64,000 bases of DNA from Imbricaverruca yamaguchii (GCA_034440575.1 JAOTOL010001083.1:70001-134000); one strand, 5' to 3'; counted from the stretch's first letter, positions 48,501-54,426 are shown. Made by a program: numbers and translations. The notes: generated by a model from the letters alone, not told the origin.

Positions 48501-51500
48501 CAGATAGACGCGAGACGCGAGACGAACACGTACAGCGGTGGCCGTGAGTTCTTCACACGCGGGTGGTTCGAGGGCCGAGGGTCGAACAGCCAGCTCGACT
48601 GGGAACCGGCACCCGCAGTAGGGGGTCAGCCCGAGAAGGTGCACGCACCCAGACGGTGTCCGGGGGAGGTCGGCAAGGTCAGCGAAGATCGGGGCTGGAT
48701 TTTTATATCCAGAACATCATCCTCTCCAGAAAATTACCCTCCAATTTCACTCGTTTGGAGGTTGACAGGTGTTGTGTGACGACGGACTGCTCTGTGATAA
48801 AGTGCTCAACATTCACCCGAAAGTTCAAACTGAAACCTAATGTCGGGCTTCAAGAACATCCTCTATTAGATTACCGTGCAATTTTCCCCTCCACGTCCAG
48901 GTGGATGTGGATTTGTGCTTCAGGGCGCATCGACTGCGTTGGTCATGCAGCGCCAAAAAAAGGTCAAGGTGGATGTGGATTTGTGCTTTAGGGGGCGTCG
49001 ACTGCTTTGGTCATTTTGTGCCCATTCTCCACATCCAGGATTGCAAAGCACAGATCCAACCACGGCGCAGACGGTCACCTGGTTGATGATGTAGGTGCAG
49101 GCGTCGTCGCCCAGCGTGTCGTACAGCGGCACCAACACCATGCTGAAGGTGTAGCAGCCCTGCTCCGTCAGCACCCACTCCACGCAGTTCTGGGTGTAGA
49201 CGCCGAGGTTGGTGTTCTGGCCGGGCTTGAGACCTGCGGATCACATCAGGTCAGGTCAGATCAGGACGGAGCAAGTGTCAGGTCAGGATGTACACGCCGA
49301 GGTTGGTGTTCTGTCCGGGTTTCAGACCTGTAGATCACATCAGGTCAAGTCACAATTGGTATCAGATCCGGCCGTACACACCTAGGCTGGTGATCTGGCC
49401 GGGCTTGAGGTTGCAGATCACACCAGGTCAGGTCAGGTCAGGTTAGGGTGCGCACACAGACGTTGGTGGTCTGGCCTGACTTATAAACCTTCTAGCGATC
49501 TAGGGATCGCTTCAGGTCTATATTGATTCTTCAGTCTTTATTCAGTCTTCAGTCTCTTCAGACTGTATTCCTTGCATTGCGATAGTCCTCACGATGCCAC
49601 TGTTTGTCCGCACTTGGAGGCGAGAAGACACCTGAGAAGGCCGATCCTGGGCGCCACAATTTCTACCTAAGTTGTTCAGCGCCAAAATAGTGACAGTGAA
49701 GGGCAGCTTGAAATCCAGCCGTCGACAGGCAACGGAAATGTTTTCAGAATGACTCGAGCTTCAAATCATCGGTGAAATGCGAAACAAAAACAAACTAAAA
49801 ATAGCTGTACGAACATATCTGCCCGCAGCTCCACCACTGGAGGTAGAACAGCATGTTCGCAGCCTGCATGATGGGAGGAAGCCTTCCAATCAGAGGTCAG
49901 GCGAGTCTGAAAGCCGATGGCGTGCACGACGCTAGTGGCCCGCCATACAATAGCACGCCCATAACACGACCCAACACCGCAAGAGTTAAGCAGTGAACCT
50001 GTCTCCTTCCACAACACATCCAGTTAGTTAGTTAGTTATTGGGGTTTAGGGGCGCATCGACTGCAGAGGTCATGCAGCGCCCACAACACATCCACACACG
50101 CGCGCGACCCAGGCACGACATCAGCGTTGCCGGGCATGACAACACCTCCACCGCACCACCGCAGCCCGCGTGACGTCACAGTGACCACAGTGACGTCACG
50201 CGGGCTGGCGCCGTCGGCGCCGCTCACCTGACGCCAGCAGGCCGGCGACGAAGTTTTTGGCGCGCAACAGCGACTCGTTGTAGTGCAGCCACTGGTAGGG
50301 CTTGTCCTTGTCGTCGTGCCAGCCCAGACACGGCCCGTTGTCTGAGGAGGCGGAACACAGGCGGTCCGACAACTGTACGCAGACGCGCTCACGGGAACGG
50401 CCGTTAGCTGTACAGTGATAAATTACTCGCGAAATAGGGTGGACTATACCACTTTCTGAACACTCAATCGACATCCTTCTTCCAGAAGTATCGGCATCCT
50501 GCTCCTGGATATGAACTATTCATGTCTCCTTTCTAACAGTATCTCGTTTATGAAATATAGCTCTTCCTAAAGTATAAACCTCAAAACAAATGATAAAGGT
50601 CCAGTCATAATTACCTACACCATCAACTCGAATTTTAGTCTGAAAGACATCAAAAGCATTTTAAATTACACTACTTACATGTCAAAGTTCTACATCCCGC
50701 TATGCTCGTTTCAACATCTCACACCTAACGAAAAACCAATATGTTAACCCTGTAGCTGTAACTGGTTGGGGAGGGTGGGGCTGGTTGGGACGGCGGGTGG
50801 AGTCGGACAAACCAATTTCATCCCAATTGTACGTAGGCGTCGCTGCCAGTGGCAACAAATGTCAATCAAACTTAGCGTTGATCGTCAGTTAGTTATTATG
50901 GTTTTAGGGCGCATCAACTGCAGTGGTTATACAGCGCCCATAATTGCGCCATAGATCTTCACTGTTGAACATTTCCCGCCATATATCTTTGGTGGTGACC
51001 AGTTCGCGCCATATATCTTTCAAAACAAGGGTCCAGCTAGGGCATTGTCGGGGGTACCCCGCCCACTCCCCACACACAAAAACATTCTATCGTGGTTTTC
51101 GGAGCGAATTCACATGTGGAACTTCCTGATTTTGCGTTGTGTAGATCCCAAAAGTATTTATTGATCTGATGCTGTTTTTGGTAATGTGGAGGAGGCCCTT
51201 GTTGGGCTATGATGCCATCTTTCATTCACTCAGTGGATAACTTGGCTAAGGTTGGGGATGCGGGCACCCCTTACCGGGCCTCTAATGTCATCTTTCTTTC
51301 GCTCACTTGATGACCTGGCCAAGGTTGGGGAGGCACCCCCCCCCCTCCCATCCTGGTGGGCCTCTGATGTCACCCTTCACTCGTTCTCTGGATAACTTGG
51401 CTATTGGGTGGGGAGAGTCTGACCCCATCTGTCGGGCTTGTGATGTCACCCTTCATTCGCTCACTTGATAACTTTGCGCCGCGTCGGAAGGCGTCAAAAA

Positions 51501-51591
51501 GCGTTTTGGTATTTTCGTCCAGATACTTGAAATACTGGCCGTCCTTTGATCCGGTGAAGGGAATGCGCGACTTGCGCACGAGCTCCGGACC
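37513..51591 (-). CDS. Long-chain acyl-CoA synthetase, ACSL1/5/6 type, 12 exons (5' end missing)
   Basis: Ligates long-chain fatty acids to CoA in two steps via an acyl-AMP; in animals it is an ER or mitochondrial outer-membrane enzyme that channels fatty acids to lipid synthesis and oxidation. Joined on the - strand, the exons give 633 residues with consistent phases. Key motifs: SNNGPCLG-like start, ATP/AMP motif [82 protein letters not shown] and the end [17 protein letters not shown]. These place it with ACSL1/5/6, not ACSL3/4. About 65 N-terminal residues, including the membrane anchor, are absent; their exon(s) are not recognised in 51592-64000. Convergent with p115. Several introns carry repeats made of exon edges. 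Confidence 0.96.
37713..37752 (+). repeat. Truncated family C element
   Basis: GCACGGCCGATGCAGTCGATG, then CGCCCCGAAACTCCAGCC. Lies in the last ACSL intron, antisense to the gene. The rest of that intron (37753-37936) holds nothing else. Confidence 0.6.
37937..38204. mobile_element. MITE-like element, copy 1
   Basis: 268 bp, about 90% like 42868-43127. Ends are imperfect inverted repeats: TAAAATAATTAACCAT at the left, ATGGTGAAGCAATTTTA at the right. AT-rich, no coding. It sits in an ACSL intron ~75 bp from an exon. Confidence 0.85.
38279..38416 (-). CDS. ACSL exon 11
   Basis: Acceptor CGTCGCAG, donor GAGCAG|GTGCGT, phase 0. Encodes [20 protein letters not shown] and then [18 protein letters not shown]. 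Confidence 0.95.
38465..38815. repeat. ~30-bp GTCAGCGGTGGGGCTGG minisatellite
   Basis: Eleven to twelve copies of GGTCAGCGGTGGGGCTGG plus TGTGGTGTCAGG. ACSL intron, just 5' of exon 11. No exon sequence inside. Confidence 0.96.
39268..39950. repeat. ~38-bp tandem repeat
   Basis: About 17 copies of CACACACTGGTACAGTGAC plus AAAGTGTTGTGGCGCACCGA, with some shortened. ACSL intron. 38880-39110 to the left is GA-rich low complexity. Confidence 0.97.
40009..40178 (+). mobile_element. Family C element with expanded tail, inserted on an ACSL splice donor
   Basis: Body GGGCGCTAAATGACCGAACC then GGTCGATGTGCCATAACATT; the tail has grown into (CCAG)n then (CCAA)n up to 40169. ACCTCCACG (40009-40017) and ACCTCGACG (40170-40178) flank it as a 9-bp duplication with one mismatch. 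The right copy is the end of ACSL exon 10 (antisense), so the element landed across the exon-intron junction. Confidence 0.85.
40172..40297 (-). CDS. ACSL exon 10
   Basis: Acceptor CTGTCCGCAG, phase 0, 42 codons [20 protein letters not shown] to IAIVVPDVE. The donor now reads GAG|GTTGGT, made by the tail of the inserted repeat. The original-looking GAG|GTAGGT lies at 40011-40005, beyond the element. Confidence 0.93.
40375..40745. repeat. Degenerate CGTGACCCGACCTGA repeat
   Basis: About 18 copies of an ~18-22 bp word, CGTGACCCGACCTGA plus variable bases. On the gene strand it reads TCAGGTCGGGTCACG, so donor-like GTCAGGTC words recur just after the exon 9 donor (CTCAG|GTCAGG). Confidence 0.92.
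40746..40886 (-). CDS. ACSL exon 9
   Basis: Acceptor CCGCAG, donor CAG|GTCAGG, phase 0, 47 codons: [47 protein letters not shown]. Contains the fatty-acyl-CoA synthetase signature. Confidence 0.97.
40895..41340. repeat. ~20-bp ACSL intron repeat
   Basis: About 20 copies of CACTGAGGGTCGCGGTACAT and CACTGAGGGTCGACGGCACA variants, directly upstream (gene sense) of exon 9. No exon sequence inside. Confidence 0.95.
41437..41584 (-). mobile_element. SINE family B with 20-bp TSD
   Basis: On the - strand: GGGTACGAGTGGCCTAGGGG head, GGGTTCGAGTCTCGCC, the CCAATCGGCGTGAGAGATTGG body and a CGTAAAAACCCAATAA tail. Flanked by perfect ACCCACCCTGAAGCCGTTGG (41417-41436, 41585-41604). The target itself resembles the end of the neighbouring exon (CCTTGAAGATGTTGG). 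Confidence 0.95.
41605..41673 (-). repeat. Exon-edge duplication at ACSL exon 8 donor
   Basis: CGCGCACTCACCTTGAAGAC then GTTGGTGAC (41625-41653) copies the real exon 8 end and donor (CGCGCACTCACCTTGAAGAT, GTTGGTG at 41664-41690) 39 bp away. A third, weaker copy was the target of the SINE at 41437. Confidence 0.8.
41674..41865 (-). CDS. ACSL exon 8
   Basis: Acceptor GGCCGCAG, donor AAG|GTGAGT, phase 0, 64 codons: [20 protein letters not shown], then [17 protein letters not shown] is the conserved adenylate-binding motif. Confidence 0.96.
41870..42075. repeat. ~15-bp GGTCAGGTCACCGC repeat
   Basis: About 13 copies of GGGTCAGGTCACCGC or GGTCAGGCCACCGC, next to the exon 8 acceptor. Intron only. 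Confidence 0.93.
42317..42375 (-). repeat. Family C element (GGGCGC variant)
   Basis: Reverse copy: TTGGGGCGCGTCCACATCAAG, GGTCACTTTGAGCCC; tail GGTGGTGGTGGATTG. ATCAGG-type duplication on both sides (CACATCAGG at 42309 and 42381). Confidence 0.75.
42402..42456 (-). repeat. Ultrashort SINE-tail element (family C) with 13-bp TSD
   Basis: TTAGTTATTTGGGTTTTAGG, GCACATCAACTGCTGTGG, TTATACAGCGCCCATA. Flanked by GTCAGGTCAAGTC (42389-42401, 42457-42469), which is also part of local GTCAGGTCA-rich DNA. Confidence 0.85.
42709..42859 (-). CDS. ACSL exon 7
   Basis: Acceptor ACACTGCAG, donor ACG|GTGAGC, phase 2 to 0. Encodes [39 protein letters not shown] and [11 protein letters not shown]. The sequence upstream of the acceptor comes from the MITE at 42868. 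Confidence 0.95.
42868..43127. mobile_element. MITE-like element, copy 2, abutting ACSL exon 7
   Basis: 260 bp, close relative of 37937-38204. Terminal inverted repeats TAAAATAATTCACCAT and ATGGTGAAATGATTTTA (one-base offset). Its left end is only eight bases from the exon, so on the gene strand it supplies the pyrimidine tract region of the acceptor. Confidence 0.87.
43577..43620 (-). repeat. Truncated family C element
   Basis: TTGGTTGGCTATTTGGACTT, AAGGGCGCATCGACGCGAG; the hairpin's second arm is missing. 43128-43576 has no gene; its G-run at 43490-43502 may be unreliable. Confidence 0.65.
43618..43955. repeat. ~75-bp direct duplication flanking a SINE A
   Basis: CAGTGATTTGAAGTTTGAAA to GGTGATACTGTAC (43627-43689) recurs as CAGTGATTTGGAAGTTTGAA to CCGGTGATACTGTAC (43880-43955), with a SINE A between them. 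This is far longer than a SINE TSD and points to a local duplication. Confidence 0.85.
43692..43875 (+). mobile_element. SINE family A
   Basis: GGCGGGGATGGCCGAGTGATT head, GGGTTCAACTCTA B box, CATTTCCCAATCCCGCGC body, an AACCAACCAATAAAC tail. Antisense to ACSL. Confidence 0.9.
44031..44248 (-). CDS. ACSL exon 6
   Basis: Acceptor CGCGCCAG, donor AAACG|GTGAGC, phase 0 to 2. Encodes [40 protein letters not shown], then [20 protein letters not shown]. 44249-44799 (intron) holds nothing recognised. Confidence 0.96.
44800..45242 (-). repeat. Exon-edge minisatellite (3' edge of ACSL exon 5)
   Basis: Three degraded copies (around 44935-44975, 44990-45030 and 45100-45150) of the last ~50 bases of exon 5 plus its donor. 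On the + strand they read GTACCTCACAGACGCGCTCC then AGCATGTGCGCCAGCGGCAG. They are separated by GTACCTCACAGTACCGCTRT spacers. Confidence 0.93.
44849..44912 (-). repeat. Family C element
   Basis: GTTAGTTATTTATTTTGGC, TTTAGGGCGCATCAACCATG, TTGGTCGTATAGCGCCCA. Inserted in the exon-edge array. CAMCCCGTGC words lie on both sides. Confidence 0.8.
45243..45443 (-). CDS. ACSL exon 5 (ATP/AMP-binding motif)
   Basis: Acceptor GCCGCAG, donor GTGAG|GTACGG, phase 0, 67 codons: [63 protein letters not shown] is the AMP-binding P-loop. Confidence 0.97.
45472..45560. repeat. GGTGGC hexanucleotide microsatellite
   Basis: About 14 tandem GGTGGC units with one GGAGGC change, 30 bp upstream (gene sense) of exon 5. 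On the gene strand it is (GCCACC)n, a C-rich tract. Confidence 0.95.
45588..45740 (-). mobile_element. SINE family B
   Basis: On the - strand: GGGACGAGTAGTCTAGGGG head, CACAATCGAAGGACTGTAGG, body CCAATGGGCGTGAGAGATTGG and a CGTACAAAACAAATAACC tail. A second B tail fragment lies at 45785-45845. Confidence 0.88.
45927..45982 (-). repeat. Family C element
   Basis: TAGTTAGTTATTTTGGCTTC, AGCGCGCGTCGGCCATGG, TGATCATAAAGCGCCCA. Confidence 0.8.
46049..46215 (-). mobile_element. tRNA-derived SINE, family E
   Basis: On the - strand: GGGTGTGGGTAGATCGGTGG head, GGGGTTCGGTTCCCCGCG B box, GGCAGGCGACGTCGTATGG, CCTCAGTTGCTGAGTGCGCC and CACAACCACC tail. A second copy is at 60090-60247. Its head sequence was captured by the neighbouring 46195-47010 array. 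Confidence 0.88.
46195..47010 (-). repeat. Composite SINE-exon minisatellite (3' edge of ACSL exon 4)
   Basis: Fourteen or so copies of a ~60-bp unit. One half is SINE E head (CAGCTTAACCACCGATCTAC, CCACACCCC). The other half is the ACSL exon 4 edge (CAGCACTCACTATCTCCCTG, ATGT), equal to the real junction CGGCACTCACGATCTCCTTG at 47001-47020. A C-run lies at 46721-46735. Confidence 0.95.
47011..47211 (-). CDS. ACSL exon 4
   Basis: Acceptor CGCCGCAG, donor ATC|GTGAGT, phase 0, 67 codons: [20 protein letters not shown], then [20 protein letters not shown] and NIKEI. It is a less conserved part of ACSL, placed by frame, phase and position. Confidence 0.92.
47293..47605 (+). repeat. Dispersed repeat family F, deleted copy
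   Basis: Matches both ends of 18188-18672 (AGGATGTCGAAATTTG, TCATTTAAAATGC, then GAAGGATCTCGATTGGGC and CACCCTATTTCACGAATA) but lacks ~200 bp in the middle. A family C element is inserted at 47332-47384. Confidence 0.75.
47332..47384 (-). repeat. Ultrashort SINE-tail element (family C) with 16-bp TSD
   Basis: TTGTTGTTATTGGGGTTTTG, GGGCGCATCAACTGCAAAGG, TTATACAGCGCCC: 53 bp. Flanked by perfect GAAACGAGTACAGTAG (47316-47331, 47385-47400) in unique sequence. This is the clearest insertion of the family. Confidence 0.95.
47734..47787 (-). repeat. Family C element
   Basis: TTGATCATTTGGGCTTAGG, AGCGCATCAACTGCTACTGG, TTATATGTCGCCCTCA. CAGGAGCTG-like words flank it. Confidence 0.7.
47799..47850 (-). 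repeat. Family C element, diverged
   Basis: TAGTTAGTTATTTGGGCTTT, GGGGCGCTTCGACCAG, AATTGATCATTCGCGCGC. Confidence 0.7.
48185..48420 (-). mobile_element. SINE with family B body and a different tRNA-like head
   Basis: On the - strand the head reads ATGGCTCAGTTGGTAGAGCG, TCGGACTCGTGATCGCAAG, then GGGTTTGAGTCTCAC, a different tRNA from the usual Val-like B head (anticodon position reads CGT). The body ACTAATCGGCGTGAGAGGTTGG and tail GAATGCGTCGTAAAAGAACC are those of family B. A family C element (48313-48368) splits the head. Confidence 0.85.
48313..48368 (-). repeat. Ultrashort SINE-tail element (family C) with 13-bp TSD
   Basis: TTGATTGATTATTTTGGCC, TAAGGGCGCGCCGACTGCG, AGGCCATTTAGCGCCCAT. 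Flanked by AATCTTGCGATCA (48300-48312, 48369-48381), which is part of the interrupted SINE head, so the pre-insertion sequence is known. Confidence 0.95.
48697..48850 (+). repeat. Dispersed repeat family G, copy 2
   Basis: Ordered matches to 10036-10215 (ATCCTCTCCAGAAAATT, TTTGGAGGTTGACAGG, AAGTGCTCAACATTCACC, GAAAGTTCAAACTGAAA). Uncharacterised. Confidence 0.65.
48913..48955 (-). repeat. Family C element (first of a pair)
   Basis: GTGCTTCAGGGCGCATCGAC, TGCGTTGGTCATGCAGCGCC. A ~20-bp direct repeat beginning GGTGGATGTGG precedes it (48900) and follows it (48968). Confidence 0.82.
48984..49025 (-). repeat. Family C element (second of a pair)
   Basis: GTGCTTTAGGGGGCGTCGAC, TGCTTTGGTCATTTTGTGCCC. 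Tandem with the previous copy. Confidence 0.8.
49079..49233 (-). CDS. ACSL exon 3
   Basis: Acceptor GATCCGCAG, donor AACCAG|GTGACC, phase 1 to 0. Encodes [52 protein letters not shown], a strongly conserved ACSL segment. Confidence 0.96.
49234..49490 (-). repeat. Exon-edge minisatellite (5' edge of ACSL exon 3)
   Basis: Three further copies of the exon 3 start with its acceptor and intron end: + strand CGCCGAGGTTGGTGTTCTG, CCGGGTTTCAGACCTGTAGA at 49290-49337, CTAGGCTGGTGATCTGGCCG at 49381, and a weaker one at 49455. They are separated by GATCACATCAGGTCAGGTCA. Confidence 0.92.
50023..50080 (-). repeat. Ultrashort SINE-tail element (family C) with 14-bp TSD
   Basis: GTTAGTTAGTTAGTTATTGG, GGTTTAGGGGCGCATCGAC, TGCAGAGGTCATGCAGCGC. 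Flanked by CCACAACACATCCA (50009-50022, 50081-50094). Confidence 0.93.
50228..50341 (-). CDS. ACSL exon 2 in window
   Basis: Acceptor CCTCAG, donor TCAG|GTGAGC, phase 1 to 1. Encodes [37 protein letters not shown]. Joined to the upstream exon it gives LSNNGPCLG, the family hallmark. 49491-50008 (intron) holds nothing recognised. Confidence 0.95.
50402..50745 (-). repeat. Dispersed repeat family F, reverse copy
   Basis: Reverse complement matches 18188-18672: ACACCTAACGAAAAACC end, GCATTTTAAATTACAC, ATCGACATCCTTCTTCC, CGCGAAATAGGGTGGA. Intact middle, AT-rich. Confidence 0.75.
50888..50942 (-). repeat. Family C element
   Basis: TTAGTTATTATGGTTTTAGG, GCGCATCAACTGCAGTGGTT, ATACAGCGCCCATAATTGCG. 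Confidence 0.85.
51465..51591 (-). CDS. ACSL exon 1 in window
   Basis: Acceptor TGTCGGCAG, donor ATCAA|GTGAGC, phase 0 to 1. Encodes [42 protein letters not shown]. An AG acceptor precedes it, so it is not the first exon. The start codon and membrane anchor are further upstream and not found. Confidence 0.88.
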
Positions 51592-51600
51592 CTGCCGACA

Positions 51601-51800
51601 GAGGTCGCATGTCAGAGGTCAGAGGTCAAACGCAGACTCAGAGGTTAGACATTAAGATCACATGTATGTCAGAGGTCAGATGCTGACTCGGAGGTTAGAC
51701 ATCAAGACCACATATCGAATGTCAGAGATCGAGGTCAGACGCCGACTCAGAGGTGGGACATCAAGATCGCATGAATGTCAGACGTCAGGCGCACAATCTG
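51601..51800. repeat. ~55-bp AGAGGTCAGA repeat
   Basis: Four diverged copies: ATGTCAGAGGTCAGA, CGCAGACTCAGAGGTTAGAC, ATCAAGATCACAT. 51801-52090 holds nothing recognised. Confidence 0.8.
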
Positions 51801-52097
51801 GGGTGGGACATCAAGATCGCATGCGGAATGGTCAAAATTCAGAATGAGACGAGTCCAGAGAAGACGCGCCAGACGCAGGGCCATCGCAAAGTTCCGACAC
51901 CAAAGCTCTGCTAGCTTGGATGATCAGCACTTAATAGCAAGCTCGGAAGTGGTCCGCATGGTAACCAACACCAACCGCAGTTCATAATCATCAGCGTCAG
52001 ACAAACACCGTGCCGCCGAGTAGGTACATACGTATCGTATCGTATTCTAACAGTACGAGTGCATATGTATCGTATCGTATATAACAGTACCGTGGTG

Positions 52098-52153
52098 GTG
52101 GTGGTAGATTGGAGTTTAGGGGCGCGTCGACATCAAGGGTCACTTTGCGCCCA
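52098..52153 (-). repeat. Family C element (GGGCGC variant)
   Basis: TTGGAGTTTAGGGGCGCGTC, GACATCAAGGGTCACTTTGC, GCCC, with a GGTGGTGGTGGTAGA tail. GTATCGTAT words flank it but are part of a local repeat. 52154-52509 holds nothing else. Confidence 0.8.
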
Positions 52154-52517
52154 TCAGTATCGTATTCTAACGTATTCTGACCTGTGGCCGTCAACAACGC
52201 CCCGGTCCGGCAGGCCACGGCGCAGCACCGTGGGTCAGAGGTCAAGTGCACATGCAGGCCATGTGTGCCAGCATACGGTGCCAGTGTACGATCCGAGTGA
52301 ACGATGCAAGTATTCGGTCTCACGCCACGGTTTCCGTCGGCAAACTGGCGATGTGCGCATTCGTCGCCCGCGAACCAAAACCGTTCAAAACCGGGGTCTC
52401 CGTCGCCAACAATAGCAGACGAGGGTCTACAGCAAACGCCTTCTGACGTCAGCAAATGACGTAGAAGACGTATCGACGCCGTGAATAGGCCAGAGCTTCC
52501 TTCGTGCAACAGCAGCT

Positions 52518-52874
52518 AGGGGACGAGTAGTCTATGGGTAAGTTGCTCGTCTCACAATCGAAAGGTTGTGGGTTCGAGTCTCGCCTGTCGCTACTCGTCG
52601 CCCGCGACCAATCGGCGTGAGAAATTGGCGACGCTACACGACTCAGCAGTCGATGTGTCTGTTTGTTTGTTTATTGGTTGGTTTACGACACACTTTATGC
52701 ACATCCACGGCTAATGGCGCCGCCCACACTGTTTCGCCGGTGGGCCGCGGGATTGGGAAATGTCCTGTGTAGCGCTAGAGTCGAACCCGGGACCTTCGGT
52801 ACCCATAGCCCGACACCTTAACCACTCGGCCATCCCCGCCCCGCAGTCGATGTGTTGTAAAACCAACAATCAAC
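52518..52874 (+). mobile_element. SINE family B containing a nested SINE A
   Basis: B copy from GGGGACGAGTAGTCTATGGG to ACGACTCAGCAGTCGATGTGT, interrupted at 52659-52842, resuming with TGTTGTAAAACCAACAATC. CAGCAGCT lies on both sides (52510-52517, 52875-52882). Confidence 0.93.
52659..52842 (-). mobile_element. SINE family A, full length, nested, 13-bp TSD
   Basis: Reads GGCGGGGATGGCCGAGTGG on the - strand through to a TAAACAAACAAACAG tail. Perfect GCAGTCGATGTGT on both sides (52646-52658, 52843-52855), within the SINE B. Family A was therefore active after this B copy inserted. Confidence 0.96.
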
Positions 52875-53000
52875 CAGCAGCTGGATATCAACAGGTGAGA
52901 TGGGCAACGCGTGGGCGGAGACAGCCGCCGGCCAGCGCAGCCGCGCCGACGTCCCCTGCAGCTGGACAACCAGCAGACGGCAGTCATGTGGGCGGTCTTC

Positions 53001-53061
53001 GTTAGTTAGCTTATTGGACTTTAAGGGCGCATCGACTGCGTCGGTCATGCAGCGCCCGATT
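53001..53061 (-). repeat. Family C element with 10-bp TSD
   Basis: GTTAGTTAGCTTATTGGAC, TTTAAGGGCGCATCGACTGC, GTCGGTCATGCAGCGCCC. Flanked by GGCGGTCTTC (52991-53000, 53062-53071). Confidence 0.92.
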
Positions 53062-53140
53062 GGCGGTCTTCAGCCCGGTACGTGAGGAGCGCCTCGAGCG
53101 GCCCAGGTGGCGCGCTTCACCAACACGGCGGCGAAGGTGG

Positions 53141-53200
53141 TTGGTTGGTTATTTGGGCTAAGGGGTGCATCGACTGCTTCGGTCATACAGCGCCAATGGT
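53141..53200 (-). repeat. Family C element with 11-bp TSD
   Basis: TTGGTTGGTTATTTGGGC, TAAGGGGTGCATCGACTGC, TTCGGTCATACAGCGCC. Flanked by GGCGAAGGTGG (53130-53140, 53201-53211). Confidence 0.92.
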
Positions 53201-53440
53201 GGCGAAGGTGGCGCGCGCCTTGCCGACAGGGCGGCGAGATGAACGACGAGGGTGGCGCGCGTCGCCGACAGGGCCGGGAGACGGACGCGAGGTCGATGGC
53301 GTCCGACGGTGGCGGGCCGCCGTTTCGGCCGCACGCAAATAGCCCGGGGGTGTCTGGCACACGTGCAAGGTCACGCGGGCGCCCAGGTGGAGCGCCGCCG
53401 GGAGTTGGCGCCAACAGGCCGGCGGCGTATCCACAGGTGG

Positions 53441-53497
53441 TTGGTTGGTTGTTTGGGCTTTCGGGCGCATCGACTGCGTTGGTCATACAGCGCCCGT
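53441..53497 (-). repeat. Family C element with 8-bp TSD
   Basis: TTGGTTGGTTGTTTGGGC, TTTCGGGCGCATCGACTGC, GTTGGTCATACAGCGCCC. Flanked by ACAGGTGG (53433-53440, 53498-53505). Confidence 0.9.
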
Positions 53498-53617
53498 ACA
53501 GGTGGGCAGCTGTCCATCGCACACTCGGTGGATACGACCGGGAGGAGTCCTGTCCACATACGGCGTCTAGGGCAATTCCTGTCTACAGGTCACAAGCTGT
53601 CCGCACGACACTCGGTA

Positions 53618-53673
53618 TTAGTTAGTTATTTGGGTTTTTGGGCGCATCAACTGCAGTGGTTATACAGCGCCCA
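53618..53673 (-). repeat. Family C element
   Basis: TTAGTTAGTTATTTGGGTTT, TTGGGCGCATCAACTGCAG, TGGTTATACAGCGCCCA. 53674-54235 contains ~60-bp degenerate repeats (GTGAATAYGTCC, GAATCCTGCCCACA) but no gene. Confidence 0.88.
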
Positions 53674-54247
53674 TGAACATCCGGTGAATACGTCCCGGAT
53701 GAGTCCTGCTTACGCATAGCGTGTCCAAGGGAATCCCCGTCTACAGTCCAGCGAGTCCACACGACACTCGGTGAATATGTCCAGAAGGAATCCTGCGCCA
53801 CATTCAGCGTTTCCGGGGAATCCCTTCCTTACAGGCCACCAGCAGTCCATACAACACTCGACAAATACGTCCAGGAGGAATCCTGCCCACAGGTCATCAG
53901 CCATCCACACGACACCCCATAAACATGTCCAGGTGAACTTCTGCCCACATTCAGCGTGCGAATCCATATCTACAGGCAAGCCTTTGCTGGGCATATTTCG
54001 TCTACTGGAAAGTCTGTTGACAGGTAACCATGCCCGGGGTGATACCGTCTGCACGGCGCCCTGCCCAGAGCCAGCCCTGCTCCCAGACGTCCAGCCCCCG
54101 GGCTGCCCAACACCAGCTCCCGTCCAGCCCCCCAGAAAAGAAACATCGTCAAACAGTGAATGGGGCCGCCCAACACCGTGCCCCCATCTGATCCCGTCGC
54201 GGAGCATTCTCCCGGCAACCCGGAGCTGGAAAATGCTACCGCCGCCC

Positions 54248-54426
54248 CCTGTTTATTATTGGGTGGTTCACGACGCACTTTATGAACATTCACGGCTAAT
54301 GGCGCCGCCCGCACTGTTTCGCCGGTGGGCCGCGAGATTGGGAAATGTCCGGATCAGTGCGGGTGTCGAACCCGGAACCTTTGGCACCCAGAGCCCGACA
54401 CCTTCACCACTCGGCCATCCCCGCTC
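54248..54426 (-). mobile_element. SINE family A with 12-bp TSD
   Basis: Reads GGAGCGGGGATGGCCGAGTGG, then a GGGTTCGACACCC B box, on the - strand. Flanked by CTACYGCCGCCC (54236-54247, 54427-54438) with one mismatch. Confidence 0.92.
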
